Source: Aquanectria penicillioides (Eukaryota; Ascomycota; Sordariomycetes; Hypocreales; Nectriaceae). Taken from it: a DNA stretch of 64,000 nt. The notes below the pieces were generated by a model. That model searched no databases. It was not told the origin of the DNA and worked only from the letters and a program-made list of their open reading frames with translations. Of the stretch, positions 21,543-34,528 are shown piece after piece. Made by a program: the position numbers and the translations under genes. Position 1 is the stretch's first letter, and each line of letters starts with the position of its first letter. The stretch lies in assembly GCA_003415625.1 (NCBI GenBank), contig PYIU01000006.1, positions 372,001-436,000 of the forward strand, in the 5' to 3' direction.

Positions 21543-23480
21543 TTCCAGGGTCTGCCTCTCGATTGGATCCGGGCGCTCTGGTGCTTTGAGACCCGGCCGA
21601 GTCCCCGGTTCTCCCCTTGGCCATTGTCTCAGGCATGCTGGGCTCCCAAGGTCCCTTCCGCCATCCGTTTCTTTGGTGTTGAAGTTTGAATCACCTGGAA
21701 AGCGAGGAAGAAGAAAGGCATTGTTCGCAGTTTTTCTTATCCATGGTGAGTGTTCTACTGGGCGGCTCGTGAGAGGTAGAAGCCGGGTCAATTTGGAAAA
21801 CAGCCCCGGGATCTCTCATAGCCGTTGGAAGCCGCTTCTCCCCCAGCAGAGCAAATTGCGACGAGCTGCTGCATCGGATGCATTACCGGCTGATAGTTCA
21901 AACGGGATTCCACAATGTGTAGGTGACGAGGTATCGACTTTGCCATTGAAACACTCGCGCGACAAGACTCTTCAGACCGTTATGGTTGGTTGTCTAGTGG
22001 TGTTTTTGGCCGGGCTTTTGGCAATGCCATGACGAAACTTGTAGCTTTTTATCTGAGGTATGTGCGAGCTCAAAAGAAGTTTGAATGCTTTTGTTTTTGG
22101 AAAAGATGGAGAGATTGCGCCTTTTCGGTAAGAAATTGAAGATAGCCATGAAGTCGCTGACTAGGACAGAGTCATTTGGGCCTGACCCAAAGATAATCTT
22201 ACATATGGCAATTGCCCTGAGCGTGGTTTGCATGGGCTGATCGGGCTATAACGCCAAGCCACCAAGGTGAAAAATAAAATAAAACAGGAATATCTATTCC
22301 TTTCTAGGGCTTTAGGTGGTTGAGGATAATGCGACTCTCGTGTGATGGTCATCGTTTGTTTAGTTGAAATAACACGCGGGTTCATGAGCGTGGGATAAGA
22401 GTATTCAAGATCCTGAGGAATCACTTGCTTGAATCAAAAGATCTAGGTGCTATGTATAGATTTCGGCGATAAGATTACTCCACATTGTACTATGGCCGAA
22501 AAACCACACGAGTGACGACCATCGGCGCAGCTGCACCAATTGGCCCGGGGATTTGTCAGTCAATCAGGTTCTCGAATCGTGCTGGACGGGCGATATTTGG
22601 GCCGATTCCTAGATGTTGCCGCGCACTTGTGGGCCTGCTACGGAGATGCCGAGGCTTGTGTTACGCAAGCTGTTGTTCTGGAAGACGATGCCGCGGAGTG
22701 AGATGTTGTTGGCATGACTTACACCGCCGCGAAGGTTTCAAGACCAGGGGGAATCGCTAATGATGGATGATAGATAATTGAGATTGACATTTGAATGGTG
22801 CGCTCAATGGCTTTAAGAAGGATTTTGGTGCTGGATATGATGGACTTGATCCAAGAAGCTTGCCGGCTAATTAATTACTTTACCAGCTTGAGCAGTTACA
22901 GAGGCATAGCTGGCATCCAACCACGAATACGTAAATTCTGCTCGGAGAAAAAAAAAGGAAAAAAAAGGAAAAAAAAAAGAAAAGAAAAGAAAAGCCCAAC
23001 AACTGCTGTACACCGACGATCCGGCGCTACGCTTCGGCCCTGATGCCGAGAATGGACAGCTCCCGTCCCGCTCGGACACGGTTCTGACGTCAGGAAAAGG
23101 CTTGGTGGCCGAGAGCGCGGTGGAGCTTTTAGCGCTTGGTAATCGCGAAAACGAGCAGAAGCTTCTGGGAAAGGAGGAAGAAACTTTGCCAGTGCAGGAC
23201 AGGGGAAAGCTACGGTAATGCAAGGGGAACCGGGTTCTAGGAGAGACTGGAGTAAAAAAAAGAAAAAAAGAAAAAACAATAAAAAAAAAAGAGAGAGCAC
23301 GAGTTGCATAAATACTGCCCTGGGGAACATGTCAGATGGGAGGTCTGTCTGCATCAACAAACTCCAACAACCCCGCTCTCTCATACATAAAGGGTCTCGA
23401 CAGACGACTTGCAACGCTCAAACTCCAGACCTCAACACACAACTTTTCAATTAATCATCCTCAATTCAAATTCCATCAAG
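21543..23480. other. Intergenic, NLR relic tail to DJ-1-like promoter
   Basis: This may contain further decayed tail of the NLR relic up to about 22.0 kb (short frames, no motif). Purine tracts occur at 22948-22995 and 23254-23298. The last 300 bp are the promoter of the DJ-1-like gene. Confidence 0.4.
23157..23228 (+). promoter_or_regulatory. Possible heat-shock/stress elements upstream of DJ-1-like gene
   Basis: The sequence AGAAGCTTCTGGGAA at 23158-23172 contains an inverted GAA/TTC pair with a third GAA one base out of register, a near-match to a heat-shock element. An AGGGG core (stress-response element type) lies near 23222. A TATA-like CATAAATA is at about 23307. These are sequence matches only. 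Confidence 0.3.
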
Positions 23481-24348
23481 ATGGCTCTCAAGAAGGTCCT
23501 CGTCGTTCTCACCAGCCGTGACAAGATGGACAACGGCAACCCCACTGGTTGGTACCTGGTGCGTCCAATTCACTACCCCTCGATTTTCATCGACGTCACT
23601 CTCCCTCCCCCACCATGTCTGACAACAACCAAATAGCCCGAGTTCGCCCACCCTTACTACGACCTCGTTGGCGAGGATGAGGCCAACCCCAAGGTCGAGA
23701 TTGTCGTTGCTTCTCCGGCCGGAGGAGTTGCCCCTCTCGACCAGGCCTCCGTCAAGATGTTTGAGGGCGACCCCGAGTCCGTCAAGTTCCTCAACGCCAA
23801 GAAGCAGATCTGGGAGGAGACTCGTCCCCTGAGCGAGTTCCTCGGAAAAGCTTCCGAGTACGAGGCGATCTTTTACCCTGGAGGGCATGGTGCGAAATCC
23901 AATTGATTTCTCATTCTGTTGAAGCCATCCTGCTGACCATGCCATAGGCCCCATGTTTGACCTCGTCAAGGACGAGACCTCCATCAAACTGATCCAGGAG
24001 TTCTACGAGGCCGGCAAGCCCGTCTCTGCCGTCTGCCACGGCCCCATAGTCTTCGTCAACGTCAACATCAACGGCCAGCCCCTTCTCAAGGACCGCGAGG
24101 CCACCGGCTTCAGCAACGCTGAGGAGGACGCCGTCCAGCTGTCCGACGCCATGCCCGCCCTTCTCGAGGACGAGATCAAGCGCGTCGGAGGCAAGTACAC
24201 CAAGGCTGCCGAGCCCTGGGGTGAGAAGGTCGTCGTCGACGGTCTCGTCATTACTGGCCAGAACCCTGGCTCTGCCCACGGAGTTGGAATTGCCCTTGCC
24301 AAGGCTATTGGTGAGCTCAACCTTGCATCCCTAGAGGACAACGAATGA
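23481..24348 (+). CDS. DJ-1/PfpI family protein, Hsp31-like
   Basis: This belongs to the glutamine-amidotransferase-like DJ-1/Hsp31 group, whose members act as methylglyoxal-detoxifying glyoxalase III or stress chaperones. Exons 23481-23558, 23637-23889 and 23948-24348 sum to 732 nt (243 residues). Exon 2 opens with PEFAHPYYDL, the Hsp31-type Glu and His-Pro block. The nucleophile-elbow Cys is near residue 140 in AVCHGP, and YPGGHG precedes it. The C-terminal VVVDGLVITGQNPGSA block is family-typical. There is no secretion signal, so it is probably cytosolic. The start at 23481 has the context ATCAAGATGG. The neighbouring esterase is convergent and unrelated. Confidence 0.93.
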
Positions 24349-24663
24349 GATGAACTAACGAATTGATAAGGCATCTAAATGTATTAAAAACGAGTGAAAT
24401 GTTTGTAGGGTGCAATATGTAGGTCTTGTGTGAAACTTAGTTACGAATAGTTACGACCATATTCGAGAAATACCAGAAATCATGAAGCCACACACACACA
24501 CACAAAAAAAAAAAAGAAATAACAGCCATGCCGACCTTGATAGCCATCACCAAGTGACATTTATGATGAATAGAACAGGAATTATTCAACTATGGAACAT
24601 TATCCTAGTATATCACAAATCGACCCTGGTCTACTCTTAGCCGAAGACGAATCCCATCTCCGG
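24349..24663. other. Intergenic, convergent 3' regions
   Basis: This short spacer has a (CA)n/poly(A) patch at 24491-24516 (CACACACACACAC followed by an A run). No gene was seen. Confidence 0.5.
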
Positions 24664-26518
24664 CTAAGGGGAGATGAACTGCTCAATCACAGGATAAATT
24701 TCGTCGTACAACGCACACCTTTTGTCCAAGACTGTCTGATCCACTATCGTCGGACCGGCTACCGACGTCTCGCTTCCTACGTCCCCAACCACTACCACGT
24801 CGAAAGGCGCAAACTTCGATCCCACCGCCGGCCACCCGGGGCCCCCCTTGGGATTCTTGACGAACCGACCAATCACCCCGCGCAGATACGTTGCGAGAGT
24901 CGACAGCTGCGGTGTCAATGGTAGGCTGGTCGAGTCGCCGTCCAAGGTTGGCGCGGCAAAGAGCAGCAGCACGTCGGAGCCGTGGAACTTGCCGAGCCAT
25001 TCGTAATCTTTGCCTAGCACGCTCGTGATTGAAGCGTTGAAGTAGAATCGCCAAGTTGGATTGTCAATGGCAGCGGACATTTTGGCGAGAATTCCTTGGG
25101 GCTATAGTTGATGATGTTAGTCTCTCTCCCCTTGACGCACGCACGGAACAGCGGCTCGTGGCAGGCCTCACTTACACACTGGAAAAAGTAGTCTGTATAA
25201 ATCGCAGCCGTCAGGTCGAACTCCGTCTTCAAATGCGGGTCACCTTTGTAAGTCTTGACAACAAGATCTCGCTGAGTCTGGTTCGCCAGCGGGTCCATCA
25301 TGTAAGTAGTCAAGAACTGCGTCGTGTTGATGTCTCTGCTGACCAGCAAGCGGCCCTCCTCGGCAACCGTGCTCATCAATACGGGCACCTTTACGTTCTT
25401 GCCCTTGCGCCACCGCTCCGCGCGATGGCTCGGAATCGTGATGTTGTCGGTGATGGGCATAAATGCTACCGATGCCTTGCTCATGACCTTGACGAGGTCA
25501 TCGGCGGGGATTTTCTTCATGCACGAGAGCTGGGTCTTGGTATCGTTGCAACCGGCTGCTTTTGCCAAAGTGTCCCAGAAGAATGGACTCGAGGGGTTGG
25601 CAGTGCTGCCGAGAAAGCCCACGGAAATTTGGCCGCTGGACATGATGGCGCCGCGGAAAGGGGGCGAGCGAGAGTCTCCATAGGCGTTGATGTGGGCGTC
25701 AACGGATATGGAGCCTGCAGACTCGCCCCAGATGGTCACCTTTTTGGGGTCTCCGCCAAAGGCTTTGGCATTGGCTTGTACCCATTCAATGGCGAGGCGC
25801 TGGTCGTAAAGGCCAAGGTTGATACTATCGGTGGGGATGTCCAGAGTGTTGGGAAAGCCAAACACTATTTGCAGATGCTGTTAGTCGAATCACGAACAGG
25901 GTAATGTTTTATGTAAGAGATGCGTACCATTGGTGCGGTAGTTGAAAGTAATGGCAACGATATCTTCGTACGCCGCAAAGCCAGATAGGTCGACCAACCC
26001 ATTGCCTTGCTGCCAACCACCACCATGGATGAACAAGACCACGGGGCGACCCTTGGGAGGTCTATACGTCGTGGGCGCAAAGACATTTATGTAAAGACAA
26101 TCCTCACTCTCCGGTGCTGTGCCACCGAAGAGATCCCTGTTGGTATCCTCACCAGGACCGACGTCTGTTTAGTATAATGTCAACACACTACTCAACACCT
26201 TTGTATCTTCGAGAGACCATGGTTCAACCTACCGCTGTCCACAAACAATTGATGACAGGACGCGCCAAACTCGGTCGCATTGTGAGGCTCCTTCCAAGGC
26301 TTGGGCTTCTCGGCCCGTCTGAATCGCTCTGGGGGCGCCGCATATGGGATACCGAGAAACTTGTGGACGGGGGCAACAGCATTGGGAAGACTGGTCGCAA
26401 CACCAAAGACTGGGCCAGAGTCCAGCGTCACAGTTGGACGAGAATCAGAAGAGGGATGGCCCTTGGCTCCTACCAAAAGCGGCAGCGCCAACGGCGTCAA
26501 TGTTGCAAAGGGCTTCAT
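24664..26518 (-). CDS. Secreted type-B carboxylesterase
   Basis: This is an alpha/beta-hydrolase of the carboxylesterase type B family. Minus-strand exons 26233-26518, 25928-26164, 25176-25864 and 24664-25101 sum to 1650 nt (549 residues), the usual length. A signal peptide is likely ([20 protein letters not shown]). The oxyanion region is LFIHGGGW. The nucleophile Ser is near residue 223 in GESAGS, the acid Glu probably lies in [10 protein letters not shown], and the His is in KFHGSDV. Several NxT/S sequons (NATEF, NITIP, NTTQF, NQTQR) fit a glycosylated secreted enzyme. The frame is intact across all four exons. The substrate is unknown, and there is no neighbouring biosynthetic cluster to give a hint. 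Confidence 0.93.
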
Positions 26519-28108
26519 TGTGACTGTGGACTTGCAGCCTTGTTTCCTGATGCTCCTCAGACAGGCCGTTTGAGTGCTGGTTATGGTTGCCGGGCTCGGA
26601 AGGGCGAGTCCATTTATAGATCCAACTGCTATTATAATCCACAGCCCTCACCCTCTGTCCCAGAGTCAGACCTACACGCACATGCTGGGGAAGCAACTAC
26701 ATGGATCCTGTAGTCTCAGCCGCAGCGTCATTTGGCCCGTTAGGCTCAAGAATGATGACGGTGCATCACTGAAGCCCTACACTAATATGCCGACCCCACG
26801 GTCCAATGAGCTTATACCAACCGCCGACCAACTGGCAGTGTTCTCATAATGCTCCGTCTCATCTGCCGGGATGGCCTGGTACCGGCGCTGCATCCTTTAT
26901 GGCCATTTGGGACTGTGTGGCGTCGTATAGGTCGTTTATCTAATTAACCAAAGCTGTGCGGAGTCGGATTGGCAAATCCGACCGATACGGTGAATGCGAA
27001 GCCTGCGAGCGACGCGGCCCTGGGATCCTCCGATGGATGGTAGGGCTTTTGACGCCGTCCCGTTGGCGTGGATCCCTTCCAGATGGATACGGTGGCGGTC
27101 GTTGTTGGGCTTGGAATGGGCAATCATGTCTCAAATCGGTGCCTTGCGAGATGTGGCTTGCGTATGATCCAGCAATAATATTCCACACTCAAAGTCAACG
27201 TATTGCAAGCCGAGCAATACGACATCATTTGATGTCTACTAGAGAGAGGGGAGAACATTAACCATGAGTTTAGTGGTCGAAGAAATAGTAGTAATCTCAT
27301 TAAGAAAGCGACACTGAAAACAGTCGCGGCATTTCATTCAAGCCCAAAATACAACAGCGCCGTCACATAACATTGCAGGACACTGAGGTATTGTTACACA
27401 TTCAGCACCACATTGTGACCAAGAGAACGGCATCAAACCAAGCAAACTTATCGGCAGCGATGAGACTCATACCAATCAACACTAGCATATCGTCAGACTC
27501 TTGTCCGGTAAATAACTAAAACGTTTCAGAAAGCAGTAACAGTTTTGTGCAAGAGACATCGACTCTCCAAAAGGGGAAGAAGCAAAGACAAAGAGAAGAA
27601 AAAAAAAAAAAAGTCCCATATTCACAGGTAACCCAATTCCTTTGTTATGACAACCAACCATCAACGCCATATTCCCACAGATAAAGTACTATGAAAGAAA
27701 ATAGTTAGGGAGCAATTCAGATTCGATAAGTAGTTCCTAGCCGTCACTTGTTTGATCGGCCATCCCCTGCTCGTCGACTCTCTCAATATCAAGGAAATCG
27801 ATAAAGGAATGTCCGTGTTCCATCTCAATGGACACACAGTCAGGTATCATGCCAAGTCTTCACTGGCTCATCACATTGAAGCTTCTTCAGTAAAACACGT
27901 TTCCAAACTCCGGCTGTTCGAGACGGATATTTAATCCATCTTTTGTCGTTTTTTCGACCTCCGCCTTTTTTTGTGTTTTCTTTTTCTTTCCTTCGTCTTC
28001 CTTTTACTTTGCCATTTTCTTTTCATCCCTCTGATTCGTTTCTGATCTTTGCCTCATCTTCTGCTGATATCGCACGGGATAGTATTATTTTCGTCCGTTG
28101 AACCATGT
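26519..28108. other. Intergenic, esterase promoter to OPI1 3' end
   Basis: About 1.6 kb without a convincing gene. It includes a 14-nt A run near 27600 and CT-rich DNA at 27950-28030 downstream of OPI1. Confidence 0.45.
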
Positions 28109-29983
28109 TCAACCCATCTTCACATCGCCGTTGACCTCGGTCTGGGGCAACGTCGCCTTCTCCTCGTCTTGGTTGCGACGGCGCTTGCCCATTCGCTCGC
28201 ACCATTCCTCCGCGCTGACAATGGTGCCGTCCAAGACACCGCTGACCTGGGCCACCATATCAAGACCCTCTTTGGCCAGAACGAGCACCTTCTGGGCACC
28301 CTCACGAAGGGCAGACTCGCTGTCCTTGTCGTTGCCTTGGTTGACATTTTCCGCCATGGTAGCGACGCGGAATCGCTGGGGAAGGCTAGTGAGATGGCGG
28401 CGGACGAGGATCCGGGCGTTCTCAGGCAAAGCACCTCCTGCGTATTTTGAGACAGTGACGATGACCTCCTGGAGAGTTCTGAGGACATCGCCCTTGAGCG
28501 AGGCGATTCGAGCCGCAAGCTCTGTCCGAGATTGATCTTGTCCATTCTGGGATAGGTTGGTACTCATCTCCGGGCTGCCAGCCTGAGCTTGGGCCGTGGC
28601 GTCCGCCTTGTCAAACTGCTCAAGAGTGTCCTTGAGAGCGCCGATCACACGACCAATGTGACTATTGGCCCATTTCAGCCATCGCAAGCAGTATTTCAAG
28701 CTGCGTAGACTCTCATCACTCATGGCAATGCTCAATCCAGAGGTGGACATGATCAGCCGGGACTGCCATGCACCATTGGAGGTGGAACTCGGTCTCGACG
28801 AATTTTGAGCATCGGCGGTCTCGGTGTATGCAGGCGACCGTATCTCGTCATATGCGGGCAGAGTGTCGATTGTGCTTGTTGTAGACATTCGGCGGGACTT
28901 GGACGAAGGAGAAAAGGGGTCTTGCTGAACTTCAGCTTCGCCTGGAAGCTGTTGGGGTGTGCTGATCTGCTTCATGCCCTCTCCTTCGACTCGCTTGTTG
29001 CTGACAGGCCCTCCATTGTCCACCTTGCGTCGTTTCTTGGAGCCGACCCCTGATTCCAGATCAGATGACGAGCTGTTTTGTCTCCGGCCTGCACCCAAAA
29101 ACCACCGAACACCTCCCTCAACACCAGTCCTCCGTCCAACTGAGCCCACGGTGTTGGCAATGGGAGTCAAATATCCCTCGACATATTCGGCGCCTGATCG
29201 GAAGCGTGGAGAAAAGTTCTTGGCACCTCCATAAGCTGATGTTGCACCCTCGATGGTGCTCGCGAGCAAGGGATGGGAAGTTGTGAGAAGCGACAACAGG
29301 GGCTCGGGTTTCGGAGATTTGGGTCGTGACCGGGTCGCTGACTGGAAGCCGTGAGAAGTGGGCGGGCTAACAGGTAGTGAAGAGTTTCTGTTGGGAGGTG
29401 ACGATACAAAGTCTGTGGCATGATTAGTGCTCCGGCATCATGTCATTGTAGGCCAGAGAGACAAACCGGCTCGCAGGTCGCCCAGCGCTTCGGCAGCCAG
29501 CCGCACGTCAGGGTCGTCGAGGCTCACGCTGCTGGCCCTTGCGTCGGTGAGGCGATCGGGGGAGGCAGCGCTAACAACGCTGTTGCTGCTGGCGTCCAGA
29601 TCCATCCTGACAGGGCTGTCGGCCGCGTGCATCGGCTGGGGAACCGATTGCTGATATGGCGGGAGAGGGTTCATAGGGTGCCAATGGTTGTTCGGATGGC
29701 TGAGGGCCAAGTCGCCGGTGAGGGAGCTGAGTGAAGGCAGCTTGACGTCGTGGTCACGGTGGGACAGGGGCGGCAACGGGTGCAGCGGAGCAGGAAGCTC
29801 GGTGGTAGGCACATCGGGGAACTTGATGGCAGAGGCGGCGACGGAGTTGGAGGCAGAGTAGGCGGGAGGCGAGATGCCCATCAGATGCGGCGGCGGGAGA
29901 GGTGGTGGCGGTCCGAGGACGGCATCGTGGATTGAGGCGGGCTCGCGATCGCGGGTTGGGGCGAGCATGTGATTGCGCTCCAT
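28109..29983 (-). CDS. OPI1: Opi1-domain transcription regulator (CCG-8 type)
   Basis: Opi1 represses phospholipid and inositol biosynthesis genes in yeast; the Neurospora homologue is clock-controlled CCG-8. Exons 29467-29983 and 28109-29412 sum to 1821 nt (606 residues). The N-terminus is Pro/His-rich and disordered, followed by DPDVRLAAEALGDLRA. The central part has the Opi1 core, with LLSLLTTSHPLLASTIEGA, SAYGGAKNFSPRFRSGAEYV and YLTPIANTVGSVGR. Next comes a basic cluster (GSKKRRKVD) that looks like a nuclear signal, and then a long helical C-terminal region (SDESLRSLKYCLRWLKWAN and beyond). The C-terminus carries a second basic patch (RMGKRRRNQDE). It is divergent from APM1 across 4.5 kb. 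Confidence 0.92.
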
Positions 29984-32900
29984 GGAGCTGGCGCTGGCGT
30001 CGGCGATAAGGTGGGTACGTCAATCGGACATCGGTGCGGGAGACGACGAAAGGGTGAAAAGGGTCGACACGGGGGGTCGCAAGAGGGTTTAAAAGCTTCG
30101 ACGCGCAGGCCGGCTCCGATAAGGACAAAGGGGAGAGGGAATTAACAAGAAGCGAATGGTGTTTATTGTTCGGCTCGGCAATTGTGTTTGGTGGTAAGAG
30201 GAGGAGGGCGGAAGGGGCGAGGAAGGGGAAAAGGTTGGGGTGAGAGGAAGGAAGGTAGCGGTGCGGTAAGTGGGATGAGAGATGAGGTGACGCTGGGGGA
30301 AGGAGCGCCAGGGAGGGTGGCTGCCACCAGGATTTTAGTTGATCGTGGGGAGGGGACCAGAGGTTATCAGGCGCCAGTGAAGGAAGGTACCAAAAGAAGA
30401 AAAAGAAAAGTACGTCAGGTGCCCTCCTCTGGTCTTTTCACAAGGAAACCTTCCCTTTTTTCGCCGGCCTTCTTCTCTGTCAATGCCCTCAGCCTCAGCT
30501 GCTGCAGGGACTGGCCAGGAAAAGCAACACTTGCGGAATCGCTTCTGATGACCTTTTCTAGCGTCGAAGCCGGACCGGGTTCAACTGCCCAAGATAGACA
30601 AACCTATGTGTGGTGGGATCGTGGTGGGTTCAGCGGGTGAAGAAGTCGCGGTCACTGGCTGAGGGCGCCACCTTTGGCCTGTGCAAGAGTGAAATAGTGG
30701 AGAGCGCAGGCCGCTAGAAGCCCGTGAGACGTCCTGTCAGCCACTGAGTGTTGCTGAGACGGGGTCTCTGGGGCAAGAGCGCGAACGGGCCAGAGGAGCA
30801 CAGTGGAGATGGACCCTGGTGGAGGATGACGAAAGGAGAGATGGGGTCGGCGTCAAACTCGCTTCGGCGATGTTGAGAAAAATTGTTATTGAGATAAGGG
30901 TCTTTTCTTGTTGCCAGGGGGAAAGGAAGAAGCAGCAGAGAACAAGGGGGGGGAATGTTATCAATGATCTCTAGTTTATTAGCAAGTGCAGTGGACAGCA
31001 GGAAGCGCGTGCCGCGGTGTGGATTTGTGGTAGGCTATTTCAGCACCTCAGAAGAAAGGAAGAAGTCGAGTTCCCTCGCCAGCTTGCGCCGTAATGGAGG
31101 GATGACAGGACAATTATCCTACATGCAAACGCATGCAACAAGCAGGTAAACGGCCCATCAACACCAGCAAACGGCGAATGGGGGCCGCGAGATGCCACGA
31201 TCACCCTGCTGTGCTTGGTATGTCGGGGCCGCTGCGTCGAGTACTCTCAGTGTACATGGAGATGGAGAACGGCGCTGCCGTCATCACAAGCACGTGTCAG
31301 AGCCGGGGAATGGTGTGTTGGAGGCAAGCAGGGTTGTGCTGATAGGCCAGGGTTGAGGCGGCCCAGGGGTGGGATGGAAATGGATCAATGATGGATCGAT
31401 TTGCAGTGCGTGATCACATGCAAAGGCAAAAAACGAGATCAAGCGTTGCCTTATTATTATTATTATCCCACATCCCACATCTCATGCCCTGCCAACGCCT
31501 GGCCTGTCCCCGCCGTACCTTAACCTCTGCTCCGTCGGTGCCGGGTTTTATCAAAACCCTCCTTTGCTCGACATGGTCGTCTCGCGCAACAGGTCCATCA
31601 ACTGTGATTCCGCCCTTGTAGCAGAGAGGCGATGGTCGGCCGGTGAGCAGTCAGCTCGTCGGCCAACTAACATGCCCGAGGTGGTAAGCAGTGGGCCCCG
31701 AGTCATGCGCCAGGCGGCTACTCTTGAACGACCCAGCAGCACACGCGACTCAGCCTGGCGTTGACGGGCCGTAATATGGTCGAACTCGTCTCGTGTGTGT
31801 GTACCTGCTGATGAGGACTCGATCCCACGAAAAGTCGTGCTCGGGCCTTTAGGCGATGGGTGAGAGGGCGGGAATGGTGGCAGTCTGGAGAGTCAGAGTC
31901 AAGACGGGGTAGGATCTTGTTGGGGCCTGTATCTCCCGTCTAGCCCACGCAAGGTGTACATCGACAAGGCGAGGAGGGCTGCACTGCACTATTGCACTAT
32001 CTCATAGTGCCCCCCATCATGTCGATATTTCCAGATGCCCCCTCCTGATCATTTATCCAAATCCCGGTTGGCCGGCCCCCCTCTCGCCGTCGGTTACCTT
32101 GCAATCCTTCTCATTGCCTAGCATCCCCCGATACATGGCTTAAGCTCCTCCAGTAGTGGGCTCGAGCCTGCGCCCTCTTGATCAACCATCCATCCCTTGT
32201 TCATGGCACAGTAATTAGCTTGTGCTTGTGCTTGGGCTCCGTCTCCAGCCCGTGAAAATGCCCAGCCGGCAGTCGGGATCGGAGCCGTGGGCGTTGACTT
32301 GACCGGATACAAGCACCGCATGTGTAAGGCGGGCGCCGTGTCACTCGTTCAGGTACCCCAGAGATACCCATCATCGTTTTCTATCTCAGACCCCATTCCC
32401 GTTCCCGGTCTCCGGGATAATTCTCTCTGCGGTTGCATCCTTGAAGCCGCTGGCAACCCACCCCAAACACATGTGAGGCAACCCCCCATTCTCACCTTCA
32501 CATTCCTCCCCACCGCCGGGTGCCCACGCTCTGGGGATCCATCCAAGGCCTTGGAAAAGTGGGAATGGCATTGCTGACGGCGTTTGTTTTCTCGGCCTGG
32601 GCGGGCATCTCGGGAAACACGAACCCCAGACACCACCGAGGCTGCTGAAATAGAGTTCTTGGCCATGCCCGTCCACATGGCATTCTCCCAACCCCATAGA
32701 CGAAAAACTGGATGCATCGTGGATGCTTGGGTGAAGCTGTATTTCCACATTAGGCCTAGCTTCGAATGATGCTGCCGAGGGGAGGCAAGATGGCGGCCGT
32801 TTGGTTCGTTGATGGGATGTGACATATGACTTGATGCGGGACGGTAGCCTCACACAACCTTTTCGGCGAGTGCGTAGATGGCGGCATGTCTTCCCCAACA

Positions 32901-34528
32901 AGTTGACCATGGCGCCAGAGGCAACAGCTATAGGCACATACCTAGTTAAAGACTTCGCGACGAGACTTTTGCAGAGCAGCCGAGGGAAATTTGCGGGAAA
33001 AGAAGGGCAGACGAGATCACTGGCCACAACCCAACACCAGACCGCCACCGCCATTGGCAGACACAACGCCGTTTATAGACTTCACATGGAAATCGCGGAC
33101 ATGCACCCTCCGTCAATCGTCTTATCACCTGCCTGGTTCATCCGTTTTATAGGTAGCTCATAATGCATGCCGTGCCACATTGCATGACAACCGGGCCTTG
33201 CGCTGCGGCTTGAACAGAACCAGGACCCTTTTCTTTTTCCCGGACACCGACATGCTCGACAGCAATCATGGCTAAAGAAACAGGCGATGCCGCCGAATCC
33301 CCAGATTCGGCAGTTGGCTGATTGGGGGTCATGTATGTACGTAGAGGGCGCATCTTGCCGTGACCGACGGGAGGTCAGGTCCAGCCAGTTGTTGGAGCAG
33401 ACCCTACCCAGGGCCCGAGAGACAAGACGCGGCGCAGGCGGGGTTGGGTGGATGGACTCGGACGAATACGCGAGCAGAGATGTGACATCACATGACGGTA
33501 ATTATTAGCATGCACATGTAGCTTGCAGGTTTGAGCTGTAGCTGATATGCCAATGCTAGATGACGGAGGACGTCAGTGCAATTAAAAATAGCGACTCTTT
33601 GGACGAGTCTAGAAATGTCTGGTTCCTCTGACGCCGCCCCAGCAGTAGGAGAATGTAGCTTGGGCAGCTCTTAATGAAACCAACGAAAAGAATTTCCTTC
33701 TCTCCGCACCACGAAATCGCAGGCTCAACAACGGCTCCACGGCTGGAATGACAGAATGCCACCCGGTTGTGGGCTAAAGAATGCTGGACTGCACTGTCTA
33801 GAGGGTGCGTTGAAGAGAAGAGAAGAAAAGAGAAAAGGAAAAGGAACTGAGACGGCGAGGCAGATCAAGAAAAGTCGAAAAGTTTTTGCGGGGACGGTCT
33901 GGGCGGGGCGCCCCTCTCTGGCGGGATCACGTGATGGAGCAGATGGAGCTACCGAAAGGACTGAGCTGAGCGAGCGCAACCCCACCAATGCCGGGATTTT
34001 TCCGACCCGGGTCGGCGCCACAGTGCGGCGTCGTCCCAGCCCAGCCCACTGCACTGAACAACAGGCGCTGTGCTGTGCCGGCGTGTGCTGTGACGGCGTG
34101 TGCTGTGCTGGCTGTAGGCTGTACCTACAGCAATAGTTCCCCATTACCCATTCCCTATTCTCAGAATGGCCAGGCCCAGGCCCAGGCCGCCCAGTCCGAC
34201 GACCAGGCTCCCAAATAGCGTAGATGCCAAATAATCCATCAGCTTCACCACACCTCGCAATTCGCCTCGCCTCCCGCCGTCCTCGCCGCCATCCCAAATC
34301 ATGTTCATGTCTGCCTGCGCTCTGCTGTGACGCGATCCCCTGCTTCCGATCCCTCTCGCATGACCCGTCCATCTGTGCGCTCCTTACCACCGTGGCCGCC
34401 GCGCCAATTGACCCCGACGACAATATCATCCACCTCCTTTCTGCTGCCCCTCGCTCGCGACCCTCTCTCCTCCTGAGAGCTCCCGACGACACAACACCGC
34501 CGCCAACAACCACATCACACCGCCCGCC
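29984..34528. promoter_or_regulatory. 4.5 kb divergent spacer OPI1 / APM1
   Basis: No coding signal stands out on either strand. CACGTG cores occur at 31291-31296 and, as the palindrome TCACGTGA, at 33927-33934. The 30.0-30.4 kb part is G-rich on the plus strand (G/A tracts in the presumed OPI1 leader). The 34.2-34.5 kb part is C/T-rich, as in an APM1 promoter and 5' UTR. Confidence 0.4.

Noticed and set aside
25056..25904. 282-codon plus-strand frame
   Set aside because: Antisense shadow of the carboxylesterase exon 3.
31805..31835. tRNA-like B-box (GGGATCGAGTCC on the minus strand)
   Set aside because: No matching A-box, acceptor stem or anticodon arm could be paired around it.
32386..33066. 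226-codon minus-strand frame in the OPI1/APM1 spacer
   Set aside because: Another overlapping frame covers the same bases, and there are no motifs.
33725..34513. 262-codon minus-strand frame upstream of APM1
   Set aside because: Low-complexity Arg/Gly-rich product, best explained as the complement of the C/T-rich APM1 promoter.
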